Assembly: GCA_037952775.1 (NCBI GenBank)
Contig: JBANAY010000003.1
Coordinates: 25,048,001 to 25,112,000, forward strand
Origin: Clonostachys chloroleuca
Lineage: Eukaryota > Ascomycota > Sordariomycetes > Hypocreales > Bionectriaceae
Direction of reading: 5' to 3'
Length of the DNA: 64,000 nt
Of this stretch, positions 34,361 to 45,684 are shown in pieces. The translations under genes were made by a program, and so were the position numbers. Position 1 is the first letter of the stretch. Each line of letters begins with the position of its first letter. The notes under the pieces are model-generated. The model worked only from the letters and a program-made list of their open reading frames with translations. It was not told where the DNA came from and made no database searches.

Positions 34361-36370
34361 ATGTCGCGCCAAGAAACTTCGTATAACCGGCGCCGAGCTG
34401 GCGGTGCCTGTTCAGTCTGCCGGGCACGGAAGACCAAATGCGACAATAGGCGCCCGATCTGCGGCTTCTGCGTTGCTACCGGAGGGTCCTGTGTCTATCC
34501 CGGGGATCTGGTATCAGATCATTCAAGATTGGACAAAGCCAGTCTGGCCATCCTGCAACGACTGGGTGAAGTTGAGCAGAACCTTGCGGCGTTGATTAGT
34601 GGGGACCATCCAACGGTTGCAACATCCTCGCCTCAGTCTGTTCGCCCAGACCCGAACCTGGCAAACGAATCCCAGCCACACGGTAATGACCCCATGCCAA
34701 GAGTTCCCAGGGCGGTGGAACCAGACAGCAACCGCCCACCGTCTGCAGATGTCATAACCTGGAGCTCGGAAATGAAGGTCGAAAGCCTCCTTCGATGGCC
34801 GGTATTCGGTATCCAAAACTACCCATCACTCACAGCTAGTCTTGGCAGCAAAGATGCTGAAGCTCCAACCCAAGCAGGCAACGGCATGTTTGACCTTGAC
34901 GCTGAGGTGATTACTGGGCTAGTAGGAAACTTTCTATCAATAAACCATGTGAAGAACCCGATATTTGACATCGACTTATTGTGGAGCTATGTCAGAGCCA
35001 TAGCCGAGACCGGTCTTCGATGGGACGGACCATCGTGTCTCGTGGTATGCTAAAACACCAAAACTTGACTTGAGCTCATCTTTCAGCTAACCGTCGTTCT
35101 AGCTCCTAATATGCGCCGTGAGCGTTATATCCGCTCCAATAAATTCTGAGAGCTGCCCTGGCCCGTCAAGAAACAAGGAGCGCCTGGAGAGAGCTGAGGC
35201 ATACTTCCAGATGGCACAGCGTCGAATCGGGATGCTGCACCACGCCAACTCCCTCATATCCGCGCAATGTAGCTTCTTGACGGCTGTCTATCTGATGTCC
35301 ACGCTCCGTATAATGGCCGCATGGAAAGCCTTTTCTCAGGCTGGAACCCAATGCGTAGGATGGCTTGCTGCTAGGGGCCATATTCAGGATTCAATGGATG
35401 GTCACACTAGTGAAATTATTCTACACAAGACAACATCCGGCGATATCGAGCAACACATGGAAGACAGCCTTTACTGGAGCTGCCTAAAGAGCGAGCTGTA
35501 TGTCCACTTGCAGTTTGGTTGAGCCACTAGGATGCTAACTCTGAGTCATGCTCTAGAGAATTGAGGACTGAGCTAGGACTTCCAGGTTCCAGCCTCAATG
35601 AGATGAAGTATACCCACTTGTACCCATCTCCGCCAAGCCCACGACAGCTCAGTAGCGGGAGAATGCGACCTGATTCAGCAGCTTTCCGCGAAAGAGAGAG
35701 TCTGGAAACTGGGTGGTTTTTCTATCTCGCAGAAATTGCCCTTCGCCGCATCATGAACGAGGCTTTATCTTCCCGGTACTGGACAGACTCCTGGTATTCT
35801 ACGCCAGGATGGTGGGCGACTACAGGCGAGAGAGAATTTCAACAGTATGTAGAGAAGTATGAAGTCAAACTGGAAACCTGGCAGAACATGTTGCCGCCTT
35901 CGATGGCATTTCCTCGCGATGGTAGCGGCAAGATCGGGGATACCCTCAAAGCAATACTGCGCTCTCACCTGGTTGATATTCTCGACGTACTTTACTTTCC
36001 GGCTGTCCAAGCTGTATGCTGCCAGCCCATCCAGGAACTTACCTCCTCGGTTATAGGGATCGCGAAAAAGGCTCTAGACAACGCCATGTACCGCATCACC
36101 ATTTCTGAGGAGGGATATTGGGTACGACATCAAGGGACATGGTTGATGTTACGAACATGCTCTCGGAGCGCACTCCAGCTTCTGGCCGTAGCATTCCGAG
36201 CGAGATCAGAGTCTTCCCTGTCACAGATTCTACCGCCCGAATGGGAGCATTCAGTTATCAAGGTGATTGGTGCTATCGAGTACTGGGAGCCTGAGAGCCC
36301 CGATCTCACTGTACTATTGGAGTGCCTAAGAAACCTCACCTCACAATTAGGTGTAGAGGCAACCTCCTAG
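34361..36370 (+). CDS. Zn(II)2Cys6 transcription factor, likely local sugar regulator
   Basis: Three exons (34361-35044, 35103-35497, 35557-36370) give 630 aa; both introns are about 60 nt with GT-AG ends and phases match. The ATG at 34361 starts MSRQETSYNRRR directly before the cluster, which reads CSVCRARKTKCDNRRPIC-GFCVATGGSC (C-x2-C-x6-C-x6-C-x2-C-x6-C). A predicted coiled region follows (LAILQRLGEVEQNLAAL). Later blocks typical of the fungal transcription-factor domain include SLYWSCLKSELELRTELGLP and LETGWFFYLAEIALRRIMNE. It shares a promoter with the sugar porter and lies 593 bp upstream of the GH51 gene, so local control of both is likely. The inducer is unknown. Confidence 0.9.
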
Positions 36371-36963
36371 TGTAATTATTAAACCTTAAAAGCATGTAAA
36401 TATTCTGGCGATTCATGTCGGGCAATTTAAGCTAACGTTCGGTTCAGTGACTCCCGATTCATATGATCACGATCTCTGGTTCTGGGGTGAGAACCGCTAG
36501 TAGATTTTTCGTCTTTCCACGAGACCGACTCCAAGCCAACCCCATAGGTTCAAGTAGCGCATTTGGGGTATGCCATGCGAATTGGGGGAACCAACTGACG
36601 TACACACGACATCCCCGATTTGAAAATCGATGTGGCGGCTCTGTGCTAAGAGGAGCGGGAGTTTTTGCGATACTCCCCGATCGGTATTTACGCCGACATT
36701 CCCCGGCCCACATCTACCCCTTCCTAACTCCTACGACGATAGCAATTTCCATATACTCGAACATTCAGTCCGTGTACTTTTTTTCTCCTTCTAAATCATG
36801 ATCTTCCTTAAGTTAAGAAGCTCACTTGGAATCTTCACTATCAGTTATCATGAGGCAAAGGCTATTTCTACTCTTCCTCTTCCCCCTTCGACACCAGGCC
36901 TCTCTATCACCTCTTATGATATCCTAGGCCCATTCCAGCAAACAGGATCACGACAGCGCCGAG
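36371..36963 (+). promoter_or_regulatory. upstream region of GH51 gene
   Basis: 593 bp between the regulator and the glycosidase. Candidate CreA (SYGGRG) matches are CTGGGG at 36482-36487 and, on the minus strand, CCGGGG at 36701-36706. A pyrimidine-rich tract (about 36860-36895) lies close to the start. These are weak, short motifs. Confidence 0.3.
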
Positions 36964-38663
36964 ATGACTACCCTGACTCTTCTTTCCGTCGAGGACCAGT
37001 CGACCTCGATCTCCTTCGACCCTACCAATACCATCGCGGACGTCAATCCTCTCATATATGGAGGCTTTACCGAGTAGGTTACCAAAGAACATCGGTCAGC
37101 TTGTGGCAGTATGCTAATATTAAGTAGGCATATGGGCCGTTGTATTTACGGTGGTCTTTACGAGCCAGAAAACAAAGAACTATCTGACGAGAACGGATTC
37201 CGCCGGGACGTAATCTCATACTTCAAAGAACTTCGAGTCCCGGTCGTTCGATACCCAGGTGGTAACTTTTGCGCCTCGTACCGATGGCAAGATGGCATTG
37301 GGCCCAAAGAGAAACGCCCGAAGCGACCAGAGCTGGCTTGGGAGGGAGTAGAACCTAATACATTTGGCACAGACGAGTTCATGGAATGGTGCAAAGTAGT
37401 TGGTACTGAACCTTATCTGTGTCTGAACATGGGTACAGGGACGCTGGAGGATGCTCTTGCCTGGGTGGAATATTGCAATGGTGACAAGGGCACATACTAT
37501 GCAAACCTCAGGCGACAGAATGGCCACGAAAAGCCATACAATGTCAAGTATTGGGCACTTGGAAACGAGATGTGGGGGCCATGGTAAGCACACAACATCT
37601 ACTAAATTGGACGATATCAGCTGACGGAACTTTGAAGGCAGGTAGAACAGCATACAAAGGAGGACTATGCCAAGAAGGCGATCCAGTGGGCTCGAGGTAA
37701 GTTACTCCCAGCCTCGTGGACCGCCCTTCGGCAGGTGTTGATGTCGTCACAGCGTTAAAACTTCTCGACCCTTCCATTACGTTGATCTTGTGCGGAAAAG
37801 ATGGTTATTCGGACTGGGATCGTTACACTCTCCAGCAATGCCTCCGCTGGGTTGACATGCACTCGATCCACTACTACTGCATGGGCAGTGGCCACTACAA
37901 AAACATCTCTTCCGTTTACGCCGCTGAACGAGCCATCCAAGTCTGTTCATCTCTCATCGATCTTGCTCGGTGCGAATTCGACCTTTCGCCCTTCCCAGAT
38001 ATCGAGCGAATTATCACCAAGCCAAACAGCGCAAAGCGCCCTACAATATGCTTCGACGAGTGGAATGTGTGGGATCCAGAGCGAGCTCCCGGCAACAAGG
38101 GTGGCGAGGAACAGTACACACTCAGCGATGGATTGGCAGTTGCCATCTGGCTGAACATATTTGTGCGCAACTGCAAAGACATCGGGATGGCCACCATTGC
38201 TCAAAGTGTCAACGTGATTGCTCCTCTTATGACAACGCCCCGCGGTGTCTGGAAGCAGACCACATACTTCCCCCTGTTGCTGTTCTCAAAGTACATGCAC
38301 GGAAAGGCAGTTTCTGTGCATACTCGTACGGCCACGTATCAAGGGGAGACGTTCCCCAGATGGGTTGAAACGACTGTTCCGGTCCCCAAGCTTGATGTTA
38401 GCGCGACCATTGATCGCGACGGGTGGATGAATGTGGCTATCGTGAACTCGGATGAAGAGAAGAGCTACACTACTAAGCTCAATGGTATCGCCCTTGGAAG
38501 CGAAGTCCAAGTATTCACCGTTGGCGGCGAGACTTTCAAACCCGCCGATGCCAACTCGGAGCATGAAGAAAAAGTCAACATTCGAGAGTCTGTGTGGAAC
38601 GTAACCGACACATCATACCGTTTTGAGCGTCTGAGCTTCACACTTCTTAGATGGAAAGCATAA
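36964..38663 (+). CDS. alpha-L-arabinofuranosidase, GH51, intracellular type
   Basis: Four exons (36964-37073, 37128-37583, 37638-37696, 37753-38663) give 511 aa with exact phase closure. It hydrolyses terminal non-reducing alpha-L-arabinofuranosyl residues by a retaining mechanism. Landmarks are PLIYGGFTEHMGRCIYGGLY at the N-terminus, VVRYPGGNFCASYRWQDGIG, the acid/base block YWALGNEMWGPW (Glu184) and the nucleophile block ICFDEWNVWDPE (Glu311). A beta-sandwich tail follows the TIM barrel. There is no signal peptide, which fits the intracellular GH51 branch acting on imported arabino-oligosaccharides rather than on polymeric arabinan. Its place beside a sugar porter and a Zn2Cys6 regulator supports this. 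Confidence 0.95.
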
Positions 38664-39661
38664 ATACACCACCAAGTCAGAATTATAGATGGAATAGAAG
38701 CAATAAATCAAACACAACCTGTGTCTCCCATGGCAATAGTTCTGGTCATTGCACATAAAACACAGTATTAACTACAGAATAATGTAGACCAGACTAATGG
38801 ACCACGACATCCATTTAGGGAAATCCCAGAATGCAGCGGTGAGTATGTGGACTTTTACGTGATCTTCCTTGAACAAAAATTGAAACGAACCACCGTGAAG
38901 TATGGCACGTTTCAGAGTGATGTCAAGGGTTCCGGGTCTCGGATTGTTTACTAATAGCCAGGTTTTACAATATACTTGCCTTCGCGCGCCGTATGACAGG
39001 TCTCGATTGTCTAATTCAACCAAGACAAGGCTCATTAAACCTCATAGGCATGGCGGCTGCCTTCGATATGATCTTTCACATGCTCCCAGTAGTCCAAATG
39101 ACAGAAAGGCAGGGCTGTTGAGAAGTCGTGGAGTCTCGGTCCCATCACTGCATGGGGAAAATATTTTCAGGAGAGAAAGTTTTCCCGTCAGAGATGAATT
39201 TCCAGGGCTATTTATTGCTAGCTAGGGAGGAACAATACTTTTACCGAAGGGTTGCTCAGACAACGTCTGTGTGGAGCCCAATCTCTACCCCCTGGTGCGT
39301 GTTTTCTCTACCCGGTCTTTTGAAAATACTTCCAAGACCATAATCAATCTTGCTATTACGTCCATTGACCTATTGATTCAAGTGGTGGGCTGGGGAATTA
39401 ATCTTTCAATTTTTTGGGCGTTCCGTAGCTGAAGAAACTGCCCTCAACCACAGGTTTGTGCCAACAGCAATCTCCATTGGGAAAACACTGGTGAGCTACT
39501 ACACGTCCAAGTTACTCGGTAATGTCGCCGACTCAGACATCGTCGAAACTATCACGAACAACCGCCAACTTTGCCCTTAAATATACAGCTCAGATGTGTG
39601 AACATACGTATTCAACTATGGAAAACTGACTCTTGATTTCTTCTGCGTATCGAAGCTATGG
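38664..39661. other. convergent intergenic region
   Basis: No gene is seen. It is the shared 3' side of the GH51 gene and the minus-strand Zn2Cys6 gene. Confidence 0.4.
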
Positions 39662-41649
39662 TTATGGAACCTGCTTGACACAGCCCATTCCTGGCCATAA
39701 ACTCCCAGAAGCCGCATCGGCCGTTCGTCCCCATTGCAAAGTGAACATTTGGCTGCTGAGTGGCCTCCGGCTCCAGTTCAGACCGTCTACTCCCTCTCTC
39801 AATTGAGAGGCATTTACAAACTCCTCAATATAGTCCCACTGTTCGGTTTCCTTATCCTTGCGCATGAACCGAAAGATCAGCTTGCTCCCCGCCTCCTCAA
39901 AGAGGTATACTCGCCGACAAAGCCGCCGCCACTGCACCTCTGAAGACTCTTCAGTGGTGTTCTCAGTCTCAATATCTTGGCTCTTTTTCGCTATCTCGAG
40001 AAGCAAGTGACTACTCCAGAGGCCATCATATCTAGGATACGTCTCCAGCACGCGCATCGCGCTCAGACGCACATCGGGATCACGACAGTTTATCGCCACG
40101 AATGTCAGGTGCCATGTCAGACCAGTGTGCATAGTAAACATGGATGCTTGTCTCCTTGATTTCATATTTTGCTCGCGGAGTAGAATCTCGCATAACTTGA
40201 CGATATCACGGCACTTAGGTGTAATTGACTCAACATAGTTGTAGTTCCCATACTGTGCAACATTGCTGTGAATAGACAGGGCCAGGTATTCAATATAAAG
40301 GCTGACAATAGACCAGTCGGATGTCTCGCCTTCATGAGATGCACCATGGCGTTGATAAAGAGGCCAAAAGGCTCCCCGCCACTGCTCTAGCTGAGAACAC
40401 GCATTACTCGTATATGAGCTGAGCTCACTCGAGCTCTGGAAACGATCAATGGCTTTCTCAACTGCTAAGTGATCTGTGGCATCTTCGTTAAGTAGATTCC
40501 TCACCACCCTCACAATGTCAGGACCCATGGTTTCGATTCGGCGTGTCATAGCAACCCAATATTCCAAGGCCTCTTCCGAATTGGAGAATCTCTCTGGGTG
40601 GAAGCACAAACCTTGTCGTGGGTTGAAATATCGATCCAGTCGCGAATTAATGCTGTGGATTTCTTCGGGACTAGCTTTTAATCTCTCACGCGAAGTTCCT
40701 AGATCCGAGTTTCTCACGTCGATGCGGCCGCCTGCAATTATTTGAGTCTGGACACCCAGTCGCGAGTACAGACTGACAACCTCACTCATCAGTTCCCCAG
40801 GCTCAGGCGCAAGCTGGTTGAGAAGTGCCATGGCATTCGGTCCGCTGCATAGTCCGCGTATCATAGACAAGCCATGGGAGACATGCTCGAGTGCGGACTT
40901 CAAATTACGGCAGAGGCTTTCAAAGGTGGCAAAAAGGATAGAGAGCAGTACCGCATCCAGGGTATTAACCGCAGAATGGCTGGATCGAGCTAACGAACGT
41001 ATGGCTTTGCAGTAATATTCAATGGCGCTCTGATAGTGACGATGCTTGTCAGCATCATGACCCGTCGACTGGTCAGATAGCGCATGGCTCATTGCCCCAA
41101 TACTCAAGGCGGCATGGCGGAGCACGATGCTTTGACTTGTGAGCTGCGGCATGAAGGTTGACCACAACTTACTCGAGGTAAAACCACTGAGTGGCGCCTC
41201 GGCGAGGTATCTCCATTCGTCAAAGTACATGATTTGGTAGTCGTCTTCGAAGCTGAGCCCTACCGCTGGCTCAGCTATGGTTATGCATGCCTGCAAGGCT
41301 TTGGGCTCAAAGGCGAGGCGGCGTCGGTGCCCCCACGACTGATTCTTCCGGGGCTTGATGTAATATCCACCACAAATGCCACGGGTAGTGAGGCACTTCA
41401 TACATGCGGGTTTTGTCTCATCACATTTGACATGGCGCCCCCTTATGTCGGTCAGTCAGGGCCTGCCAAAAGGCTGCCGAGCTCACTTACTTGCCTGTTC
41501 CAGATAAGTTTAAAAAGATGCTATAAAGCAAGGAGATGGAGACTCACATGTTACACAGCCAGTCCTGACTTTCGGATTCCCAGCCCGCGAATGCTTTTCT
41601 GCACGGGGGCTTCGCCTGGGCTAGCCACAGCACTGAATTTCGACGACAT
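39662..41649 (-). CDS. Zn(II)2Cys6 transcription factor, damaged 5' end
   Basis: A 579-codon open frame (41401-39662) holds the second half of the zinc cluster (CDETKPACMKCLTTRGIC, partly upstream of its first ATG), a linker and a long helical region like the C-terminal half of fungal DUF3468-type regulators (FEDDYQIMYFDEWRYLAE, SLSIGAMSH-like ALSIGAMSHAL, AVNTLDAVLLSILFATFESL). The first half of the cluster, TGCVTC, is found upstream (41569-41548) next to a GTGAGT donor, behind an ATG at 41649 that starts MSSKFSAVASPGEAP. However, the ATG and TGCVTC are in different frames, and no acceptor joins TGCVTC in frame to RGRHVKC. So either the 5' exon is mutated, or one or two bases are misread, or my intron is wrong. 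The rest of the protein is intact. Confidence 0.65.
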
Positions 41650-42335
41650 TGGGTGTGTTTTCCAAGACTCCATATATGCAGTGTCAGTTTTACGAGCCTT
41701 GCCGTAGTGGCCCAAAATGAGCGAGGGAGTTCGATTAAAATAGGAGGAAGTTAATGCTTACCAAGCGGCAAAGAGCGAGATTATATGAGCAATTGGGTTA
41801 GGTTAGCGCGATGCCTGTCTTGTTGCTTATGCCATGACTCGTTTTTACGACACTTGCATGAGGCCAATCATGTCTTCTCTCTAAACCGTCCCCCTTCATC
41901 AACATTTAGGTAGGCATCATTAGCTCACATTAGTGATCACTCAAGCCAGTGGACTTGTGAAACTAAAAACGCGGCGTTTCGAAAGAAGGAATGTATATCA
42001 GCAGCTCACCTGTCTTCAAAGTCAACGCATGAGGTAGGTTATAGTGTCAGCGGACGTCAGACGGTTAGGAAATCAACAGTGTTGATCTATTTTCCTTAGT
42101 GACCCAAGGTGTATCTAGGTATGTATAGCTTTTAGGCTCTTTTCTCTACAGTAATATTCGGCGGACCTAATCTTACATCAACTCCTTAATAATCTACTGT
42201 CCATGACCTCTTCATATGGTTGACGCGCTGATTGCAGTCTTCTTGACATATTGTCAGCGCGTTAGTATCCGATTCAACGTCTCTTCCAGTTTCACATCAA
42301 GCCCGCCATGCTTCCCGACGGTGCCTGCTCCAGCC
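41650..42335. other. intergenic region
   Basis: No gene is seen; it is the promoter side of the Zn2Cys6 gene and the 3' side of the next minus-strand gene. Confidence 0.4.
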
Positions 42336-43089
42336 CTACAAGCCCGTAGACAAGTAAAGGAACGCCCGGTCATAAACATCCTTACACTCGTCCCAAGGGA
42401 TGCGATCCCACTTCTTAGCGGCCAAGCATCTATCATCTTGGAACGGAGAGCCGCTCTCCACCTGGGACTCCAGCTCGTCCACGCTCTCCTGCAAGCGCGT
42501 TGTCTGCATCCGCCGCCTCTCATACATGAAGATCTTGAACGCCGCCAACGGGCGGGTGATCCAGGGAAGTAGCGCCAGCAAGTTCAAGAACAGAGGACGG
42601 CGTTTGCCCTGCTCATTGACCTTGCGATCGGGTGACCACTGCCGGAAGTAGGGCAGCTTGTACAGCCCCATGAGGAGGAAATAGCCAATCATTCCTCTGG
42701 CGCGGAGAGCAAGGAAATCGTTAGCTGGTGCGCACTCAATCGGCAGACAGGCCATGGAGCTCACAGGAAGGGAGGGAGAATCCATTTCATCCACCTCTTG
42801 TCGTCAATCTTCTTCTCCAGAGTCAGCAGCATCGACGACAACTGGTGGAGGTCTCTCAGCAGCGCCGTCCGGGTTGTCTCCAGCCGAAAGGCATTATCTG
42901 GGTTGACTACTGTGTGGTCAGAATCTGTCTTGGGGTCGCACAGAGGCTGGTGAGCTGACCTTGTTGATCGATCGCGTGAGACGGGACGAGCGACTGGAGC
43001 TGGCGGTACTGCTCCAGGCGGTCGAGGATGGCCCTCCGGAGCTCGCGAGCCTCTATCTCGCGCCTCTTGATTGGGTCGACGTTATCCAT
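42336..43089 (-). CDS. hypothetical protein, coiled-coil N-terminus
   Basis: Three exons (43089-42960, 42909-42765, 42696-42336) give 211 aa with GT-AG introns (50 and 68 nt) and exact phase closure. The first third is charged and helical (DPIKRREIEARELRRAILDR, ALLRDLHQLSSMLLTLEKK), as in a coiled coil. The middle has two moderately hydrophobic stretches (GMIGYFLLMGLYKLPYF and PLFLNLLALLPWITRPLAAF) that may touch or cross a membrane. The tail is charged. No family is recognised. The consistent exon structure is the main evidence that it is real. Confidence 0.6.
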
Positions 43090-44362
43090 TGTCGCATTAG
43101 AAGCTCTGCAGCGCCGTCAGCGCTGATTGACCATTCATTGCATTTGCTGAGAACTGTTCAACGAGTCGGATCAAAATGACGTGGCATCCCTGCAGGGGTG
43201 GCTGGGAAAGCCGTGCGCGTAAATTGAGCCTGCATAAATCTTAATGCATCTCGTGTCGCCAGAGTTACCCTATACCTATCCGTGGAATGTCGGATCAACG
43301 AAGGAAGGGGCAATGAAAGGTGGTAAAGTAGGTGTAAAGTAAATATTTTAACATAATTTCAGAATATATTCTCTGGTTTTTGAAACTAATCACGGTGGTA
43401 TCTTAAAAATGGCCAAGTCATCAAGGTAGGGTCGTAAATAATGGATATATGTATAAAACGATCTCACTGTTTCGAGACTAACAATCTGGAGGAAGACAAT
43501 TATAATGCGAAGACTTCATCGGAAATCACCACTCTTATTTCGGAAGAAAACCAGACATTTAGACCAACGATGCCAGTATTCAAAATATTCTCTCGTGTAT
43601 GATTAAAGCCATATGATAGACAGTTGAGGCGTGGTATCCAGTGTTTGACTCGGCGTAAGCTGTTCCTGTGCTTAAAGCGGATATACTTTCAAATCTATTC
43701 TGGGGTAAAAGCGACATTGAGTTCACTCAGACTTGTAGTTTTATCATGGTGTCTTAAATTTTGAATTGACTTCCGAAAGTATCAATTTCAATACGAATCT
43801 TGGTCTACTTGGCACGTGTGTGCGCGGAGTTGTGTTTCAATCTGCTCGTCAAGCTTTTGCATGCAAACTAGAAAGCATGGAGGCACCATATTAGATCAGA
43901 GATCACTTATGGTTTTTCTTTGTTTTCGGGTCAATTCAATAGGCTCTCACGAATCAGGTGAAAGATCTTGTGCTGCGACAAAGGCTCGTTGGATTCGCTA
44001 AACACGCGTTTTCCTTCTCATGATAGAAGGTATGCTGACAACTTTAATAAATATATTCACTTTCACTCTAAATACTGAGTGCCCTCACGTTATCAAGATA
44101 TGCCATCATTAAATACCTAATTCCTTATCTTCAATTCACGGGATGGCTTCAAGGATGATGTGACAAGCTCGGCAAAAGCCTCCGATCTCGGCTTAACCGC
44201 AGCACCTAATTGGATCCTTTAATTGCTGCATCATTCATCGCAACGAAAACCGCCTGATTGATTCACTTTAAAAAAATTAAAATTCACATCGCTCATTTCG
44301 ACGAGCGCGTCCACGCACGTGTATCAGAATCGCCTAAGTTTGACGCTGAGACAGCCGACAAG
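43090..44362. other. gene-free AT-rich divergent region
   Basis: 1.27 kb between two divergent genes; AT-rich, with no supported coding or RNA feature. Confidence 0.4.
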
Positions 44363-45569
44363 ATGGACGCATCTACAGAACCGCCAACGATCGCCGTCAT
44401 CGGGTAAGCACACACCGTCATCATTCCAGCCGAGAAGTCATTGCACGTGCTGATCATGCTCCAGCGCCGGAGTCATCGGTCTCTCGGCCGCCCTCAAGAT
44501 CCAAGCCCTCCTCTCCGGCGCCTCCGCCCAGGCCCGAGTCGTGCTCATTGCGCGTGAATGGCCAACCTCCATCCCGGGAGCGCCCATCTCTCACTCTCCC
44601 GACTACGCCTCCATGTGGGCAGGCGCTCACGTCCGCCCGATCCCAGCCGGCGACAGTCCCCAGCTCCAGCGTGAGGCTCGCTGGCTCAAGCAGACGGTCG
44701 CTGAGTTCGAGGAGTTGCTGCGGACGGAGCCGTCGGTCGGCATTACCCGCACGCCTGGCATTGAGTTCCTCGACGCCCCGCCGCCTGACTATGTAAGACA
44801 GACCGAGGCCAGCTTTGCCGAGGAAACTGGGCTGGCGGGGTACCGCAAGTACGCTGCCTCGGAGCTTCCCGAAGGCGTGCAGCTTGGGTATGAGTACGAG
44901 ACATACTGCGTTAACTCACCTCTGTATTGCGGTAACCTGCTGCGCAAGTTCATCGTACAGGGTGGGAAGACGCTCCACAGAGATCTGAAGAGCGAGTGGG
45001 AAGCATTCGCCGCGGGCGGATCCAACGTCAAGCTGGTCGTCAATGCGAGCGGCACAGGGTTTGGAGACTGGAGGAGTTTCCCCACTCGAGGGCAGACCGT
45101 CATCACGAATGTCCTATCGGCGACGAAAACGGTGACGAGACAGAACAAGGATGGGACGTGGAGTTTTATCATCCCTCGCTTCTTCAATGGTGGGACTATC
45201 ATCGGCGGCACCAAGGAGCCTGGAAACTGGCAGGTGGAGCCCCGGCCCTCGACGCGGGAGGTTCTTCTTGCTGGAGGGAAGGCGCTGGCCCCGTATGCGA
45301 CGAGTGACTCGTCGCCGTTGAATGAGAAGGACTTGCGGGTCATTACTGATGTGGTAGGCAGACGGCCGACGCGGGAGGGAGGAGTGAGGATTGAGCTGGA
45401 AGAGAAGCAACTGACGGATGCCAATGGCCAACTGAGAACAGGTCATGTTCTTCATTCGTATGGCGCGGGTGGTCGTGGATTTGAGATCAGTTGGGGAGTT
45501 GCCAACGAGGTGTCAGAGGTTGTGAAAGATTTGCTGCCCTTGATCGTAGGGACTAAAGCCAAGTTATAG
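44363..45569 (+). CDS. D-amino-acid oxidase family FAD enzyme
   Basis: Two exons (44363-44403 and 44465-45569) give 381 aa. The intron falls inside the FAD-binding motif; joined, it reads TIAVIGAGVIGLSAAL (GxGxxG). Further DAO family marks are MWAGAHVRPI, the LVVNASGTGFGDW block, RGQTVITNV, FNGGTIIGGTKEPGNW and the C-terminal signature VLHSYGAGGRGFEISWGVA. The enzyme would oxidise D-amino acids to 2-oxo acids, ammonia and H2O2. A C-terminal peroxisomal signal is possible: the last residues AKL are a recognised variant of SKL. It converges with a DHA2 exporter (115 bp). Substrate preference (neutral versus acidic) cannot be told. Confidence 0.93.
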
Positions 45570-45684
45570 AGTGACATTCTATTTACCAAATCTATTTTCC
45601 AGGTCTTTCTAATCTAAAAGACCATACTGCTTCTACAACTAACTCCTTTTGTTTTCTCTCAAATCTATTCAGCCTTTGGGGCGG

